64,000 nt of DNA from assembly GCF_002979475.1 (NCBI RefSeq), contig NZ_PCOY01000007.1:106188-170187 (forward strand). The letters run 5' to 3'. Origin of the DNA: Microbacterium sp. MYb62. GTDB lineage: Bacteria > Actinomycetota > Actinomycetes > Actinomycetales > Microbacteriaceae. The notes below the pieces were generated by a model, which worked only from the letters and a program-made list of their open reading frames with translations, had not been told where the DNA came from and searched no databases. Below are positions 45,204 through 52,828 of the stretch, one piece after another (position 1 is the first letter of the stretch; each line of letters opens with the position of its first letter). The position numbers and the translations under genes were made by a program.

Positions 45204-45734
45204 TCACCCGCTGGCGCTGTGCGCGGACGCGGCCTCCCCGCTGGCGTCGGCACGCGATCCGGCGAGCCGACGCGTCAGCACGAACGCGATGACGAGCGGC
45301 ACGGCGGCGATCACGCCGAAGGAGATGTCGATGAGCTGCCATCCGATCGGCAGACCGCGGACCGATCCGGCGATCAGCGCCAGCGGGACGATGCCGGCGC
45401 ACATGATGAGGCCCCAGATGGTGACCCACACATTGCGCACCGGGTCGAGGAGGGGGCCGACGAAGGCGACCGCGATGGCCAGGTGGGCGAATGCCAGCCA
45501 GTCCGTGCCGTAGGCGAGGAACGGGTAGGCCCTGGCCGTCGCATCGAGCCCCTCGGCGACCCGCTGCACCCAGAAGGCCAGATCGGGGAACGTCGTGCTC
45601 AGCCCGGTGCTGCTCAGGATGTCGCGCCCGAGCATGAGCTCCTCCCGCAAGGGGAAGGCGGTGACGCCGCTCACGACGAGCCCGACGATGACGATGACCA
45701 GGCAGATGCGGATCGTGATCAACCGTCGCCTCAC
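45204..45734 (-). CDS. Four-helix membrane protein of unknown function
   Basis: A 176-residue protein with about four hydrophobic segments (8-28, 83-102, 104-126 and 133-157). A loop between the first two contains FPDLAFWVQRVAEGLDATARAYPFLAYGTDWLAFAHL. I do not recognise a named family. The GTG at 45734 is preceded by GAGGAGG. It lies 12 bases upstream of the ABC-F gene on the same strand and may share its transcript. Confidence 0.72.
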   Translation of the reverse strand: MRRRLITIRICLVIVIVGLVVSGVTAFPLREELMLGRDILSSTGLSTTFPDLAFWVQRVAEGLDATARAYPFLAYGTDWLAFAHLAIAVAFVGPLLDPVRNVWVTIWGLIMCAGIVPLALIAGSVRGLPIGWQLIDISFGVIAAVPLVIAFVLTRRLAGSRADASGEAASAHSASG

Positions 45735-45841
45735 AGGGACCTCCTCGATGTCGTCAGGTCGCCGTCATGGACGCGTGCGGCGTTCCTCCCCCTCTGAGCA
45801 TTATGGGGCGTGGGACCTCACCCCGAACCCGCCGCAGGGAG

Positions 45842-46285
45842 TCATGAGCGCACGCGATCGTCTTTCCTCCGCAGCGGCAGGATCGCCGCCGTCAGAAGCG
45901 CCGGGCCTCCGACGAGCGTCCACGGCCCTGGTCCGGCAGGCGAGAGAACGATCTCAGGGTGCACCCGCAGGACGTTGATCGCCATCAGACAGCAGAGGAA
46001 ACCCACCACGGCGATGGCCACGCGCCGGATGCGTCCACCTCCGTGACGTGAGAAGCGCCAGGCGACGACCGCGATCGCCCCCAGCAGGATGCTGACTCCG
46101 ACGCCGAAGATCAGGAACAGCGGCCAGGAGGCGTCCGGGTCCGTCGCGAAGCCGACGGCATTGGTCGCCGTATGGGCCACGCCCAGCCCGACCAGGGCGA
46201 GAGCGCCGATGCCACCCGCCGCGCGACGGGAACGGAGGAACCGGACGGCCGGAATACGTGTGCTTGTGTCTGTCGATGAGAGCAT
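45842..46285 (-). CDS. Small membrane protein of unknown function
   Basis: A 147-residue protein with four hydrophobic segments (about 23-42, 49-71, 81-100 and 112-131) and a basic end KDDRVRS. No motif is recognised. ATG at 46285 is chosen because it gives a compact protein and GGGGGA lies just upstream. The longer frame would add 70 residues that do not look like protein. Nothing clear was seen in the 122 bases upstream. Confidence 0.65.
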   Translation of the reverse strand: MLSSTDTSTRIPAVRFLRSRRAAGGIGALALVGLGVAHTATNAVGFATDPDASWPLFLIFGVGVSILLGAIAVVAWRFSRHGGGRIRRVAIAVVGFLCCLMAINVLRVHPEIVLSPAGPGPWTLVGGPALLTAAILPLRRKDDRVRS

Positions 46286-46407
46286 GTCCCCCAGGCTGGT
46301 GCGTGCCGGGCGACTCGACCATCCCCCGGAGGTGTCGGAGTACTCCCCCGTGCGGGTGAGATCAGGCGCGCAGCATCCGTTCCCCGACGGCCCCGCTCCC
46401 TGCAGCC

Positions 46408-46713
46408 CTAGCCGTCCGTGGGCGTCGCCAGTGCCGCGAGTGCGGTGATGTGCTGCTGGAAGGCGCGTCGCCCTGAGGTCGTGAGCTGCACCCACACTCT
46501 GCTCTTCCCGCCGCGAGCTGCACGGCGTTGGGAGACGTAGCCCGCGTCGGCAAGAGCCGAGAGCTGTTTGCTCAACGCGGAGTCGGACATCTGGAGGAGG
46601 TCGCGCAGCGTCGCGAATTCCTCTTCGGTGACGGGATCGAGCAGCGCGCAGATCCGCAGCCGCGAGATCGGGTGGATCACCGCATCGAACACCGGTGACG
46701 CGGAGCCCGTCAT
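46408..46713 (-). CDS. Winged-helix transcriptional regulator
   Basis: A 101-residue single-domain wHTH (FDAVIHPISRLRICALLDPVTEEEFATLRDLLQMSDSALSKQLSALADAGYVSQRRA ... VWVQLTTSGRRAFQQHI), of the short ArsR/MarR-like type usually encoded next to a membrane protein. Its ATG overlaps the stop of the upstream membrane-protein gene (ATGA), so the two are coupled. The target is probably its own operon. No metal-binding cysteines are visible. Confidence 0.85.
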   Translation of the reverse strand: MTGSASPVFDAVIHPISRLRICALLDPVTEEEFATLRDLLQMSDSALSKQLSALADAGYVSQRRAARGGKSRVWVQLTTSGRRAFQQHITALAALATPTDG

Positions 46714-47165
46714 TCGCGGACGCGGCTGACCTGGCGCGCCCAGGAGCGATCCATGAGAGGTCCCACGGTCGTGACGAGAGCGAACATGACGATCGCTGCG
46801 ACCATCGGCACCCACCACCACCCCTGCTCGGAGTACACCGCCCGGCTGGCGCCGGCGAGGATCCCCGCGACCACGGCGAATCCGATGAGCTGCGCCGACA
46901 TGCGGCCCGACAATCTGATCTTCCTCACCGCTGTCGGTTGTTTCCTCGCCGCGACGACGGCGATCACGACCACGGCGATGAGCGGAGCGGCGAACTGCAG
47001 CAACGGGGGCCAGCCGGAGAAGTAGGGCAGGAGCGCGAAGATCGACAGGAACGATCCGAGCATGATCCAGTAGCGCTTCGGACGACGCAGACGCTCGGCG
47101 TTCAGCGCCTTCGCCGCCTCGACCGCATCGAGCGCTCTGCGGGCCTCGAATTCGTCAGTTTCCAT
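46710..47165 (-). CDS. Four-helix membrane protein partnered with the wHTH regulator
   Basis: A 151-residue protein. The N-terminal helical stretch (EFEARRALDAVEAAKALNAERLRRPKRYW) is followed by about four membrane segments. It is the upstream partner of a short wHTH regulator, a pair repeated across actinobacteria whose function is unknown. It is probably leaderless: TAGAGT lies 7 bases before the ATG and no Shine-Dalgarno is present. Confidence 0.78.
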   Translation of the reverse strand: METDEFEARRALDAVEAAKALNAERLRRPKRYWIMLGSFLSIFALLPYFSGWPPLLQFAAPLIAVVVIAVVAARKQPTAVRKIRLSGRMSAQLIGFAVVAGILAGASRAVYSEQGWWWVPMVAAIVMFALVTTVGPLMDRSWARQVSRVRE

Positions 47166-47172
47166 GTTGGCA

Positions 47173-47178
47173 ACTCTA
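47173..47178 (-). promoter_or_regulatory. -10 element of a leaderless promoter (membrane protein and wHTH operon)
   Basis: TAGAGT, 7 bases, ATG at 47165. Confidence 0.45.
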
Positions 47179-47208
47179 GCGCTCCTTTTCCTCTCTGGAA
47201 AGAGACGT

Positions 47209-47781
47209 TCAGGATCCCGGACGCTGCCGCTGACGCGCCCGATAGGCGCGCGTCTTCTGTCGATTGCCGCACTCCCCCATCGAGCACCATTGGCGGGATC
47301 GGTTCTTGGAGACGTCGTAGAACGCCAGCAGGCAGTCGTCTGCGGCGCACAGTTTCACGCGCCCCCAGGTGCCCTCCGCCTGCGCCTCGGCGATCGCGAC
47401 CAGGATCCGGGCGAGCCCACCCCGAGCACCGAGCTGCGCAGAGGTCAGCCGGGGGCGGGTCCCGTCGAAAGCAACCAGAAGTGGGAGATCGGCGGCCGCG
47501 GTGTCCAACGCGGGAACAGGCGACGTGTCATCGCGCTCATGGTGCAGCGTCATCGCCGCACGTAGCCCGGAGCGAAGAGTGATCGCGAGGTCGAGGTCGC
47601 GATCATCCGCCGATTCGTCCCCGTCGATCAGTTCGCGCCCACGGAGCCAGCGGGTCAACGCCGCCGCATCCGGGAACGCTTCCGGAGGGTCGGCGTCGAC
47701 ATCCACATCGAGCGTGTTCGCGAAAGCGCAGAGCAGTTCCGCATACGCCGGTGCGGTCGTCATCGTGTCGGACTTCGCCAT
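47209..47781 (-). CDS. CGNR zinc-finger transcriptional regulator
   Basis: A 190-residue protein. The N-terminal ABATE-like helical domain (LLCAFANTLDVDVDADPPEAFPDAAALTRWL) is followed by a C-terminal CGNR zinc finger (KLCAADDCLLAFYDVSKNRSRQWCSMGECGNRQKTR), with four cysteines that can bind zinc. It is predicted to bind DNA. It is divergent from an MFS permease gene and probably regulates it. ATG at 47781 follows GGAGGTGGAG. Confidence 0.88.
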   Translation of the reverse strand: MAKSDTMTTAPAYAELLCAFANTLDVDVDADPPEAFPDAAALTRWLRGRELIDGDESADDRDLDLAITLRSGLRAAMTLHHERDDTSPVPALDTAAADLPLLVAFDGTRPRLTSAQLGARGGLARILVAIAEAQAEGTWGRVKLCAADDCLLAFYDVSKNRSRQWCSMGECGNRQKTRAYRARQRQRPGS

Positions 47782-47839
47782 CGCTCCACCTCCGGGTCGT
47801 CGCCTTGCACACTCGAGTCTCCGCATCCGAGCCGCAACA

Positions 47840-47890
47840 CCAGCATAGTGAATATGATGGTTGCGGGATCAGATGTAACCAGCATACGAT
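47840..47890. promoter_or_regulatory. Divergent promoter region between the CGNR regulator and MFS genes
   Basis: On the plus strand TTGCGG (47861-47866), 18 bases, TACGAT (47885-47890) forms the MFS promoter. CCAGCATA occurs twice as a direct repeat (47840-47847 and 47879-47886), and the first copy covers a minus-strand -10 TATGCT. These repeats may be regulator contacts. Confidence 0.45.
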
Positions 47891-47976
47891 CTTTGCAGGT
47901 GTCGAGTGATGCTCCTCGCACCTGCCACTGCCGGTGGCGAACACCTCCTCCTCTCCCGCCGTCGAAAGAGGCTCAC

Positions 47977-49230
47977 GTGCACACGCCGGACGTCGAACCG
48001 CGAGGTCCGGAGCGCGCGAGCCGGTTCGTCCCGGTGGCGCTGACCAAACCCGTGCTCGCTTCGGCGCTGGGGATCGACGGCGGCGCGGTCTTCCAGATCC
48101 TCGCGGTCGAGAATCTGGGGCTGTCACCATCCGCCATCGGGATCGCGTTCGGGTTGGGTCTCCTCTCACTGCCGTTTCAGCTGTGGGCTGCGCGGATGCC
48201 GCTTCGCTTCGCCAGGCGCAACGTGCAGATCTTCCTGCTGCTCGCCGCACTCCAGAGCGGGCTGCTGGCCTGGCTCGTCGCGATCGGGGCCACAGGAGGG
48301 CTCGCCGCTACGGCTCTGGCAGTGACGATCACAGCCGAGATCGCCATCTCCGTGCTGTACGTGACGGCATGGCAGCCGCTGCTCTCCACCCGCGTCCGAA
48401 GCCGCGACCGGCAGCGGATCAACGCCGGGTGGAACGCGGCGGGGCGGGGACTGCTGGCCGGATTCCTGATCGTCTTCTCCGCGTTCGAAGGCATCGGCAG
48501 GTCGCTGCTGCTCGCCGCCCTGGCATTCATCGCCATCGGCGTGGCGGTGAGCTTCGGACGCGTCACCGTCCCGGCGACGAGCACTCCTGCACCGCGCGAA
48601 TCGCCCACGAGACAGCGGCCACCGCGCCTTCCTCCTGTCCTGTGGTGGATTCTCGGCAGCTTCGCAGCGCTTCACCTGGGTGCTCTGCCGTTGTGGCTGG
48701 TGTACCTCTCCGCGGCGATCTGGCCGACGGCCGACCTCGGCGCGATCGGCGCGATCCAGACGGTCGCCGTCGTCGCCGCTCTTCTCGTGTGGCGACCGAC
48801 CAACGGCGGTCTGGGCTCACGGGCGATGATCGGCGTGCTGCTGGTGGTGGCCGGCAGCATCGCCCTCGTCGGGGTCGGGGAGTCGGCGGAGGGCGTCGGC
48901 GAGCACGTCGGCGTCGTGCTGGTCACCATCTCGATGACGTTCGGGATGACGTACGCCGGTCTGGCGTTGCTGGAGATGGCTCACCGCATCGTCGAGCGTC
49001 AGCAGCACGTGGTGCGGGTGTTCACCATCATCGACGTCGTCGACTCGTCGGCCTTGCAGCTCGGTCTGTTCATCGGCGGCTTCCTGGTGACGTCGTCCGT
49101 TCAGACGGGCACCTCCACCCCGTACGTCGCGTTCGTCGTCGCGATGAGCATCCTGGCCCTGGCCGCCGTGTGGCGAACCGTGAGGCTCACCGCGAAGACC
49201 GCCCCGGGCGACGGCGCGAACGAGCGGTGA
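47977..49230 (+). CDS. MFS transporter
   Basis: A 417-residue permease with about 12 hydrophobic helices. Motifs: GIAFGLGLLSLPFQLWAARMPLRFARR in the 2-3 region, and a central loop with PAPRESPTRQRPPRL near residue 210-225 that separates the halves. It is probably an exporter with unknown substrate, controlled by the divergent CGNR regulator. GTG at 47977 has AAAGAGG upstream and gives a protein starting HTPDVEPRG; the longer frame upstream does not look like protein. Confidence 0.85.
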   Translation: MHTPDVEPRGPERASRFVPVALTKPVLASALGIDGGAVFQILAVENLGLSPSAIGIAFGLGLLSLPFQLWAARMPLRFARRNVQIFLLLAALQSGLLAWLVAIGATGGLAATALAVTITAEIAISVLYVTAWQPLLSTRVRSRDRQRINAGWNAAGRGLLAGFLIVFSAFEGIGRSLLLAALAFIAIGVAVSFGRVTVPATSTPAPRESPTRQRPPRLPPVLWWILGSFAALHLGALPLWLVYLSAAIWPTADLGAIGAIQTVAVVAALLVWRPTNGGLGSRAMIGVLLVVAGSIALVGVGESAEGVGEHVGVVLVTISMTFGMTYAGLALLEMAHRIVERQQHVVRVFTIIDVVDSSALQLGLFIGGFLVTSSVQTGTSTPYVAFVVAMSILALAAVWRTVRLTAKTAPGDGANER

Positions 49231-49308
49231 TGAGCGGGGTCGTGCGACGCATGGCGACATGCGGGCGGATGAACGCCCGCCGATGCGGCCGGCGCCCCGG
49301 GCCGGTCA

Positions 49309-49348
49309 GTTGTTGAAGCGGAACTCCACCACGTCGCCGTCCTGGCCG
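49309..49348 (-). pseudogene. Displaced original 3' end of ychF
   Basis: On the minus strand this reads QDGDVVEFRFNN followed by TGA. That is the C-terminus expected for an actinobacterial YchF and matches the intact ychF up to the VVEFR codons. It is now separated from ychF by about 0.83 kb and has no start of its own. It lies directly after the stop of the 121-residue cassette gene. Confidence 0.8.
49319..49344 (-). repeat. ychF-tail direct repeat, copy a
   Basis: 26 bases (plus strand CGGAACTCCACCACGTCGCC and on), differing by one base from 50175-50200 inside intact ychF. This is the outer right end of the inserted block. Confidence 0.85.
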
Positions 49349-49714
49349 TTAGAAGTCCTCAGCACTGATCTTCAGACGCTCGCGCACCAAGCCGGCGGCG
49401 TGCCCATCGAGCCAGTGGAAGTCGTACCTGCCGCGGTGGGCATCCGTACTGATCCACTCCAGATACCCGTCCTGCATCTCCTTCACGGCCGACCAAGGCG
49501 GGTAGTCCTCCGTGGATCGCTCGCGCGAACCATCCGCCCATACGACGATGTACCACACCCACCATTGCCGCCTCAGAGGACTGAACGGAGACCAAAACCA
49601 CGAGCGAATTGTGGCGACGTGTCCCGCAATCTCGCCGTTGCGCGAAAGGACACCGACCCCCTCGTCGAAGACTTCGAGCGCGGGGTCGGGTTTTGGTGGC
49701 TTGATCAATCCCAT
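49349..49714 (-). CDS. Cassette gene 1: 121-residue protein of unknown function
   Basis: Sequence begins MGLIKPPKPDPALEVFDEGV and ends VRERLKISAEDF. It is rich in Trp and aromatic residues (SWFWSPF, QWWVWYIVVW). It has no signal peptide, membrane helix or motif that I recognise. Its stop lies 3 bases before the displaced ychF end. GC is lower than in neighbouring genes, suggesting transfer. No Shine-Dalgarno is visible before the ATG. Small aromatic-rich accessory proteins are often toxin-immunity or phage-related, but nothing here proves that. Confidence 0.65.
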   Translation of the reverse strand: MGLIKPPKPDPALEVFDEGVGVLSRNGEIAGHVATIRSWFWSPFSPLRRQWWVWYIVVWADGSRERSTEDYPPWSAVKEMQDGYLEWISTDAHRGRYDFHWLDGHAAGLVRERLKISAEDF

Positions 49715-49727
49715 CGTGACGGGAGGC

Positions 49728-50138
49728 CTAACTGCGACGGAATAAGGCAGTTGCGAGGTCGGCGATCATTGGGAATCGCCAGGTGTGTTTCCGATACGGA
49801 ACTCCACGAGAAAATTGTCGTGCGTCAACCGGTGGCAGCCGCTTCGCGGTGATGTCTTCCGCATCGAATTCGGGCCAATGCGTTCGAACGAACTCGATGA
49901 GCCTGTCGGGCTCCACCCACTCGATGCCCCACTTCGACCATTCCACGTTCGGCTGGTCATCGTGCGGCCAGTATGAGTCCTCGCACCCAGCTTCATCGGA
50001 CACGTCCCAGGGCTTGTCGTGAAACTCCCACACTCGGTCCTCCATCGGCACGACAAGCACCGCCCGACCCGCAACTTCGCCTGTCGTCGCCCGGCCATCA
50101 CCGGTCAGGTTGGATTCGAGAGGACTCTGCGCGGACAC
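49728..50138 (-). CDS. Cassette gene 2: 136-residue protein of unknown function
   Basis: The central part (EDRVWEFHDKPWDVSDEAGC ... WSKWGIEWVEPDRLIEF) is acidic, Trp-rich and looks like a folded small protein. From about residue 110 it reads RGVPYRKHTWRFPMIADL, which is the internal ychF-tail repeat (copy b) in another frame. The original C-terminus may therefore have been lost. It starts with GTG 5 bases after the ychF stop, with AAGTAGGTCAG upstream; ATG at 50045 is an alternative. No family recognised. Confidence 0.6.
   Translation of the reverse strand: MSAQSPLESNLTGDGRATTGEVAGRAVLVVPMEDRVWEFHDKPWDVSDEAGCEDSYWPHDDQPNVEWSKWGIEWVEPDRLIEFVRTHWPEFDAEDITAKRLPPVDARQFSRGVPYRKHTWRFPMIADLATALFRRS
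49777..49809 (-). repeat. ychF-tail direct repeat, copy b
   Basis: 33 bases with one mismatch to 50155-50187, including the palindrome TTCCG-ATA-CGGAA. In the ychF frame it would read LVEFRIGNTPGDSQ-stop, against VVEFRIGNTSGGSK-stop in the intact gene. Confidence 0.88.
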
Positions 50139-50143
50139 CTGAC

Positions 50144-51235
50144 CTACTTGGATCCGCCAGATGTGTTTCCGATACGGAACTCCACGACGTCGCCGTCCTG
50201 CATGACGTAGTCCTTGCCCTCGAGACGCGCCTTGCCCTTCGCCCGCGCTTCGACGACGGAGCCCGTCTCGACCAGGTCGTCGAACGAGACGATCTCGGCC
50301 TTGATGAAGCCCTTCTCGAAGTCGGTGTGGATGACGCCGGCGGCCTGCGGAGCCTTCGAGCCCTGGGGGATGGTCCAGGCGCGAGCTTCCTTCGGGCCGG
50401 CCGTGAGATAGGTCTGCAGCCCGAGGGTGTCGAAGCCGATGCGGGCGAGCTGGTCGAGTCCCGACTCGTCCTGACCCGTCGAGGCGAGCAGTTCGGCCGC
50501 ATCCTCCGGGTCGAGGTCGATCAGTTCGGACTCGATCTTCGCGTCGAGGAAGATCGCCTTCGCCGGGGCGACGAGGGCGGCGAGCTCCTCCTTGCGCGCG
50601 GCATCCGTCAGCACACCCTCATCGACGTTGAAGACGAAGATGACGGGCTTGGCGGTGAGCAGGCCCAGCTCGCGGATCGGCGTCAGGTCGATGCCCGCGA
50701 CCGACAGCAGCACCCCGCGCTCCAGCGCATCCTTCGCGCTCTGCGCCGTCTCGAGCACGACGGGCTCGATCTTCTTGCCGCGGACTTCCTTCTCGTACCG
50801 GGTGATCGCCCTGTCGACGGTCTCGAGGTCGGCGAGCATGAGCTCCGCGTTGATCGTCTCCATGTCGGATGCCGGGTTGACCGCACCGTCCACGTGCACG
50901 ACGTCGTCGTCGGCGAAGCCGCGCACGACCTGCGCGATGGCGTCGGCTTCACGGATGTTCGCGAGGAACTTGTTGCCCAGGCCCTCACCCTCGCTCGCAC
51001 CGCGCACGATGCCGGCGATGTCGACGAACGACACCGCGGCGGGGAGGATCCGCTCACTGCCGAAGATCTCCGCCAGCTTCTCCAGGCGCGGGTCGGGCAG
51101 GTTCACCACGCCGACGTTGGGCTCGATCGTCGCGAACGGATAGTTCGCTGCGAGCACGTCGTTCTTGGTGAGTGCGTTGAAGAGGGTGGACTTGCCGACG
51201 TTGGGCAGACCGACGATACCGATAGTGAGAGCCAC
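50144..51235 (-). CDS. ychF: Ribosome-binding ATPase YchF with a replaced C-terminus
   Basis: A 363-residue Obg-family P-loop protein that binds ATP and ribosomes. Walker A GLPNVGKS is at 8-15. The family block FVDIAGIVRGASEGEGLGNKFL follows, and a C-terminal TGS domain (AWTIPQG ... GKDYVMQDGDVVEF). The last ten residues are RIGNTSGGSK instead of the usual FRFN-type end. A likely original end lies at 49309-49344. GTG at 51235 gives the normal VALTIGIVGLPNVGKS start, with TAGACT 8 bases upstream (51244-51249). Confidence 0.93.
   Translation of the reverse strand: MALTIGIVGLPNVGKSTLFNALTKNDVLAANYPFATIEPNVGVVNLPDPRLEKLAEIFGSERILPAAVSFVDIAGIVRGASEGEGLGNKFLANIREADAIAQVVRGFADDDVVHVDGAVNPASDMETINAELMLADLETVDRAITRYEKEVRGKKIEPVVLETAQSAKDALERGVLLSVAGIDLTPIRELGLLTAKPVIFVFNVDEGVLTDAARKEELAALVAPAKAIFLDAKIESELIDLDPEDAAELLASTGQDESGLDQLARIGFDTLGLQTYLTAGPKEARAWTIPQGSKAPQAAGVIHTDFEKGFIKAEIVSFDDLVETGSVVEARAKGKARLEGKDYVMQDGDVVEFRIGNTSGGSK
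50155..50200 (-). repeat. ychF-tail direct repeat, copy c (within intact ychF)
   Basis: Bases 50155-50187 match copy b (32 of 33). Bases 50175-50200 match copy a (25 of 26). The switch between the two matches falls at the VEFR codons, next to the palindrome TTCCGATACGGAA. Confidence 0.88.
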
Positions 51236-51370
51236 GGGGCACGAGTCTACCTGGCTCGAGTCCTGCGGCCCTGCGGTCCGGCGGCGGGACTCTGGATCAG
51301 GCGGACACACAGGGTCAGGCGGATGCCGCCGAGCTCGGCCTGATGCGGCGAGATCGCCTGATGCGACGCC

Positions 51371-52111
51371 TCAATCGCGCACGGCGCGGAACGCCCTGGT
51401 CACGTACGGCAGATCGATGGTGCCGACTTCGTCGAGCCCGAGCCCGTCGAACAACTCATCCATCTCCCGTCGGATCCGCGCCCGCTCCACGTCCGACGCC
51501 GTGATGACATAACTGCGCGATGCCGCCATCCGGTGCAGGCTGTCGCGAGTGATCGGGCGCACCCAGTCCCACGATCTCTCCTCGAGCGGCCCGAAGGGCG
51601 CGGCGACGTCGGGTCCTCCCTCGGCGAGCATGATCTCGGCGTTGCTCCCGTGCATGATCTCGGTGAGGCGGCGCACCCAGTCGACACGGTCGTCCCGGAT
51701 GTTCCAGATCAGGCCGAGCACTCCCCCGCTGCGCACCACGCGGCCGATCTCCGCCGAGCCCGCGACCGGATCGACCCAGTGCCAGGCCTGCCCGAGCACC
51801 ACGGCGTCGACGCTCGCGACGGGGAGCGGAAGGGATTCCGCGGTCCCGGCGAACGTCGGCACACCGGGCACCACGTCACGCAGAGTCGCGAGCATCTCGG
51901 GATCGGGATCGATCGCGATGACCTCGGCGTCCGGAGCCTGAGCGAGCACCCTGGTGAGTTTGCCCGTCCCGGCGCCCACATCGACGATCCGGCGGGAGTC
52001 CCCGGGCATCTGCTCGAGCATCCAGGCCACTGCTTCGAAGGGGTACTCGGGCCTTCCGACCTCGTAGTCCCCGGCCTGTGCTCCGAACGACGTCGCCATG
52101 TCCTCAGCCAT
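51371..52111 (-). CDS. Class I SAM-dependent methyltransferase
   Basis: A 246-residue methyltransferase. SAM motif I is IVDVGAGTGKLTRVL, with acidic IAIDPDPEML after it and AVVLGQAWHWVDP as the post-I motif. The GAQAGDYEVGRPEYP start is common in the UbiE/COQ5-like group of small-molecule methyltransferases. Substrate unknown. TATGCT lies 6 bases before ATG 52111, so it is probably leaderless. Confidence 0.87.
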   Translation of the reverse strand: MAEDMATSFGAQAGDYEVGRPEYPFEAVAWMLEQMPGDSRRIVDVGAGTGKLTRVLAQAPDAEVIAIDPDPEMLATLRDVVPGVPTFAGTAESLPLPVASVDAVVLGQAWHWVDPVAGSAEIGRVVRSGGVLGLIWNIRDDRVDWVRRLTEIMHGSNAEIMLAEGGPDVAAPFGPLEERSWDWVRPITRDSLHRMAASRSYVITASDVERARIRREMDELFDGLGLDEVGTIDLPYVTRAFRAVRD

Positions 52112-52117
52112 GTCGCC

Positions 52118-52123
52118 AGCATA
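52118..52123 (-). promoter_or_regulatory. -10 element of a leaderless promoter (methyltransferase gene)
   Basis: TATGCT, 6 bases, ATG. Confidence 0.5.
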
Positions 52124-52170
52124 CGGCGAGTCTTCGACCCGTCGCCGGGCACGCGGGAGAAGGTGGAGAT

Positions 52171-52764
52171 GTGCCACTGGACTTCACCGCGATCGACTTC
52201 GAGACCGCGAACTCCAGCCCCGCCTCCGCGTGTTCCGTCGGGCTCGTCCGCGTACGCGGCGGAGAGGTCGTCGCCACCACCGGGTGGCTGATCCAGCCTC
52301 CACCCGGACACGACGACTTCCAGGAATGGAACGTGCGCATCCACGGCATCCAGCCGGAGGACGTGCTGTCCGCAGCCACCTGGGTCGACCAGTTCGACCG
52401 TCTCTGCGCCTTCGCCGGAGCCGACGTGCTCGTCGCGCACAACGCCGGCTTCGACCTCAACGTGCTGCGCCGCGCCTCGGAGGCCACCGGGCAGCTCTGC
52501 CCGCCCTACCGCTCGCTGTGCAGCCTGCAGGTCGCCCGCAAGACCTACACGCTCGACTCGTACCGCCTGCCGATCGCCGCGGCGGCCGCCGGGTTCGAGG
52601 AGTTCTCGCACCACGACGCTCTCGCCGATGCTCGCGCGTGCGCGCAGATCGTCATCGATGCGGCGGCCAGGGCGGGTGCCGCCGACGTCTTCGCGCTGGC
52701 GGACGCTCTGAAACTGCGGGTGACCGCCCCCGTCGCACCGGCGCTGGAACGCGCCGTCGCCTGA
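52171..52764 (+). CDS. DnaQ-type 3'-5' exonuclease
   Basis: A 197-residue DEDDh exonuclease: ExoI FTAIDFETAN (D8, E10), ExoII VLVAHNAGFDLNVL, ExoIII SHHDALADARA. It lacks BRCT or polymerase domains. It could proofread or trim DNA or RNA ends; partner unknown. The GTG at 52171 follows a GGAGAAGGTGGAG stretch. It is divergent from the methyltransferase gene. Confidence 0.87.
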   Translation: MPLDFTAIDFETANSSPASACSVGLVRVRGGEVVATTGWLIQPPPGHDDFQEWNVRIHGIQPEDVLSAATWVDQFDRLCAFAGADVLVAHNAGFDLNVLRRASEATGQLCPPYRSLCSLQVARKTYTLDSYRLPIAAAAAGFEEFSHHDALADARACAQIVIDAAARAGAADVFALADALKLRVTAPVAPALERAVA

Positions 52765-52828
52765 GCGGACACGCCACGCCTGTGCGCGGCGACATCGGAA
52801 TGTCGGATGCCGGCCGCATCATGAACAC

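Larger units (their letters stand above)
49345..50174 (-). mobile_element. Putative two-cassette insertion in the 3' end of ychF
   Basis: The block is bounded by a 26-base direct repeat of ychF (copies a and c) and divided by an internal copy (b) that shares 33 bases with c. It holds two small genes on the ychF strand. Three 60-base rows counted inside (49561, 49741 and 49861) are 53-60% GC, against 72% for a row in ychF (50221). No integrase or transposase is present. The layout fits two successive insertions, each supplying a new ychF terminus. Confidence 0.6.

Noticed and set aside
49766..50101. Open frame that ends with the ychF-like tail of repeat copy b (LVEFRIGNTPGDSQ)
   Set aside because: Apart from the copied tail it reads as Arg/Ser/Thr-rich sequence typical of a wrong frame. 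The alternative frame 49728-50138 looks like real protein.
50155..50187. ychF-tail repeats considered as integron attC sites
   Set aside because: The expected GTTRRRY/RYYYAAC core pair and the long imperfect stem are missing, and no integron integrase is nearby.
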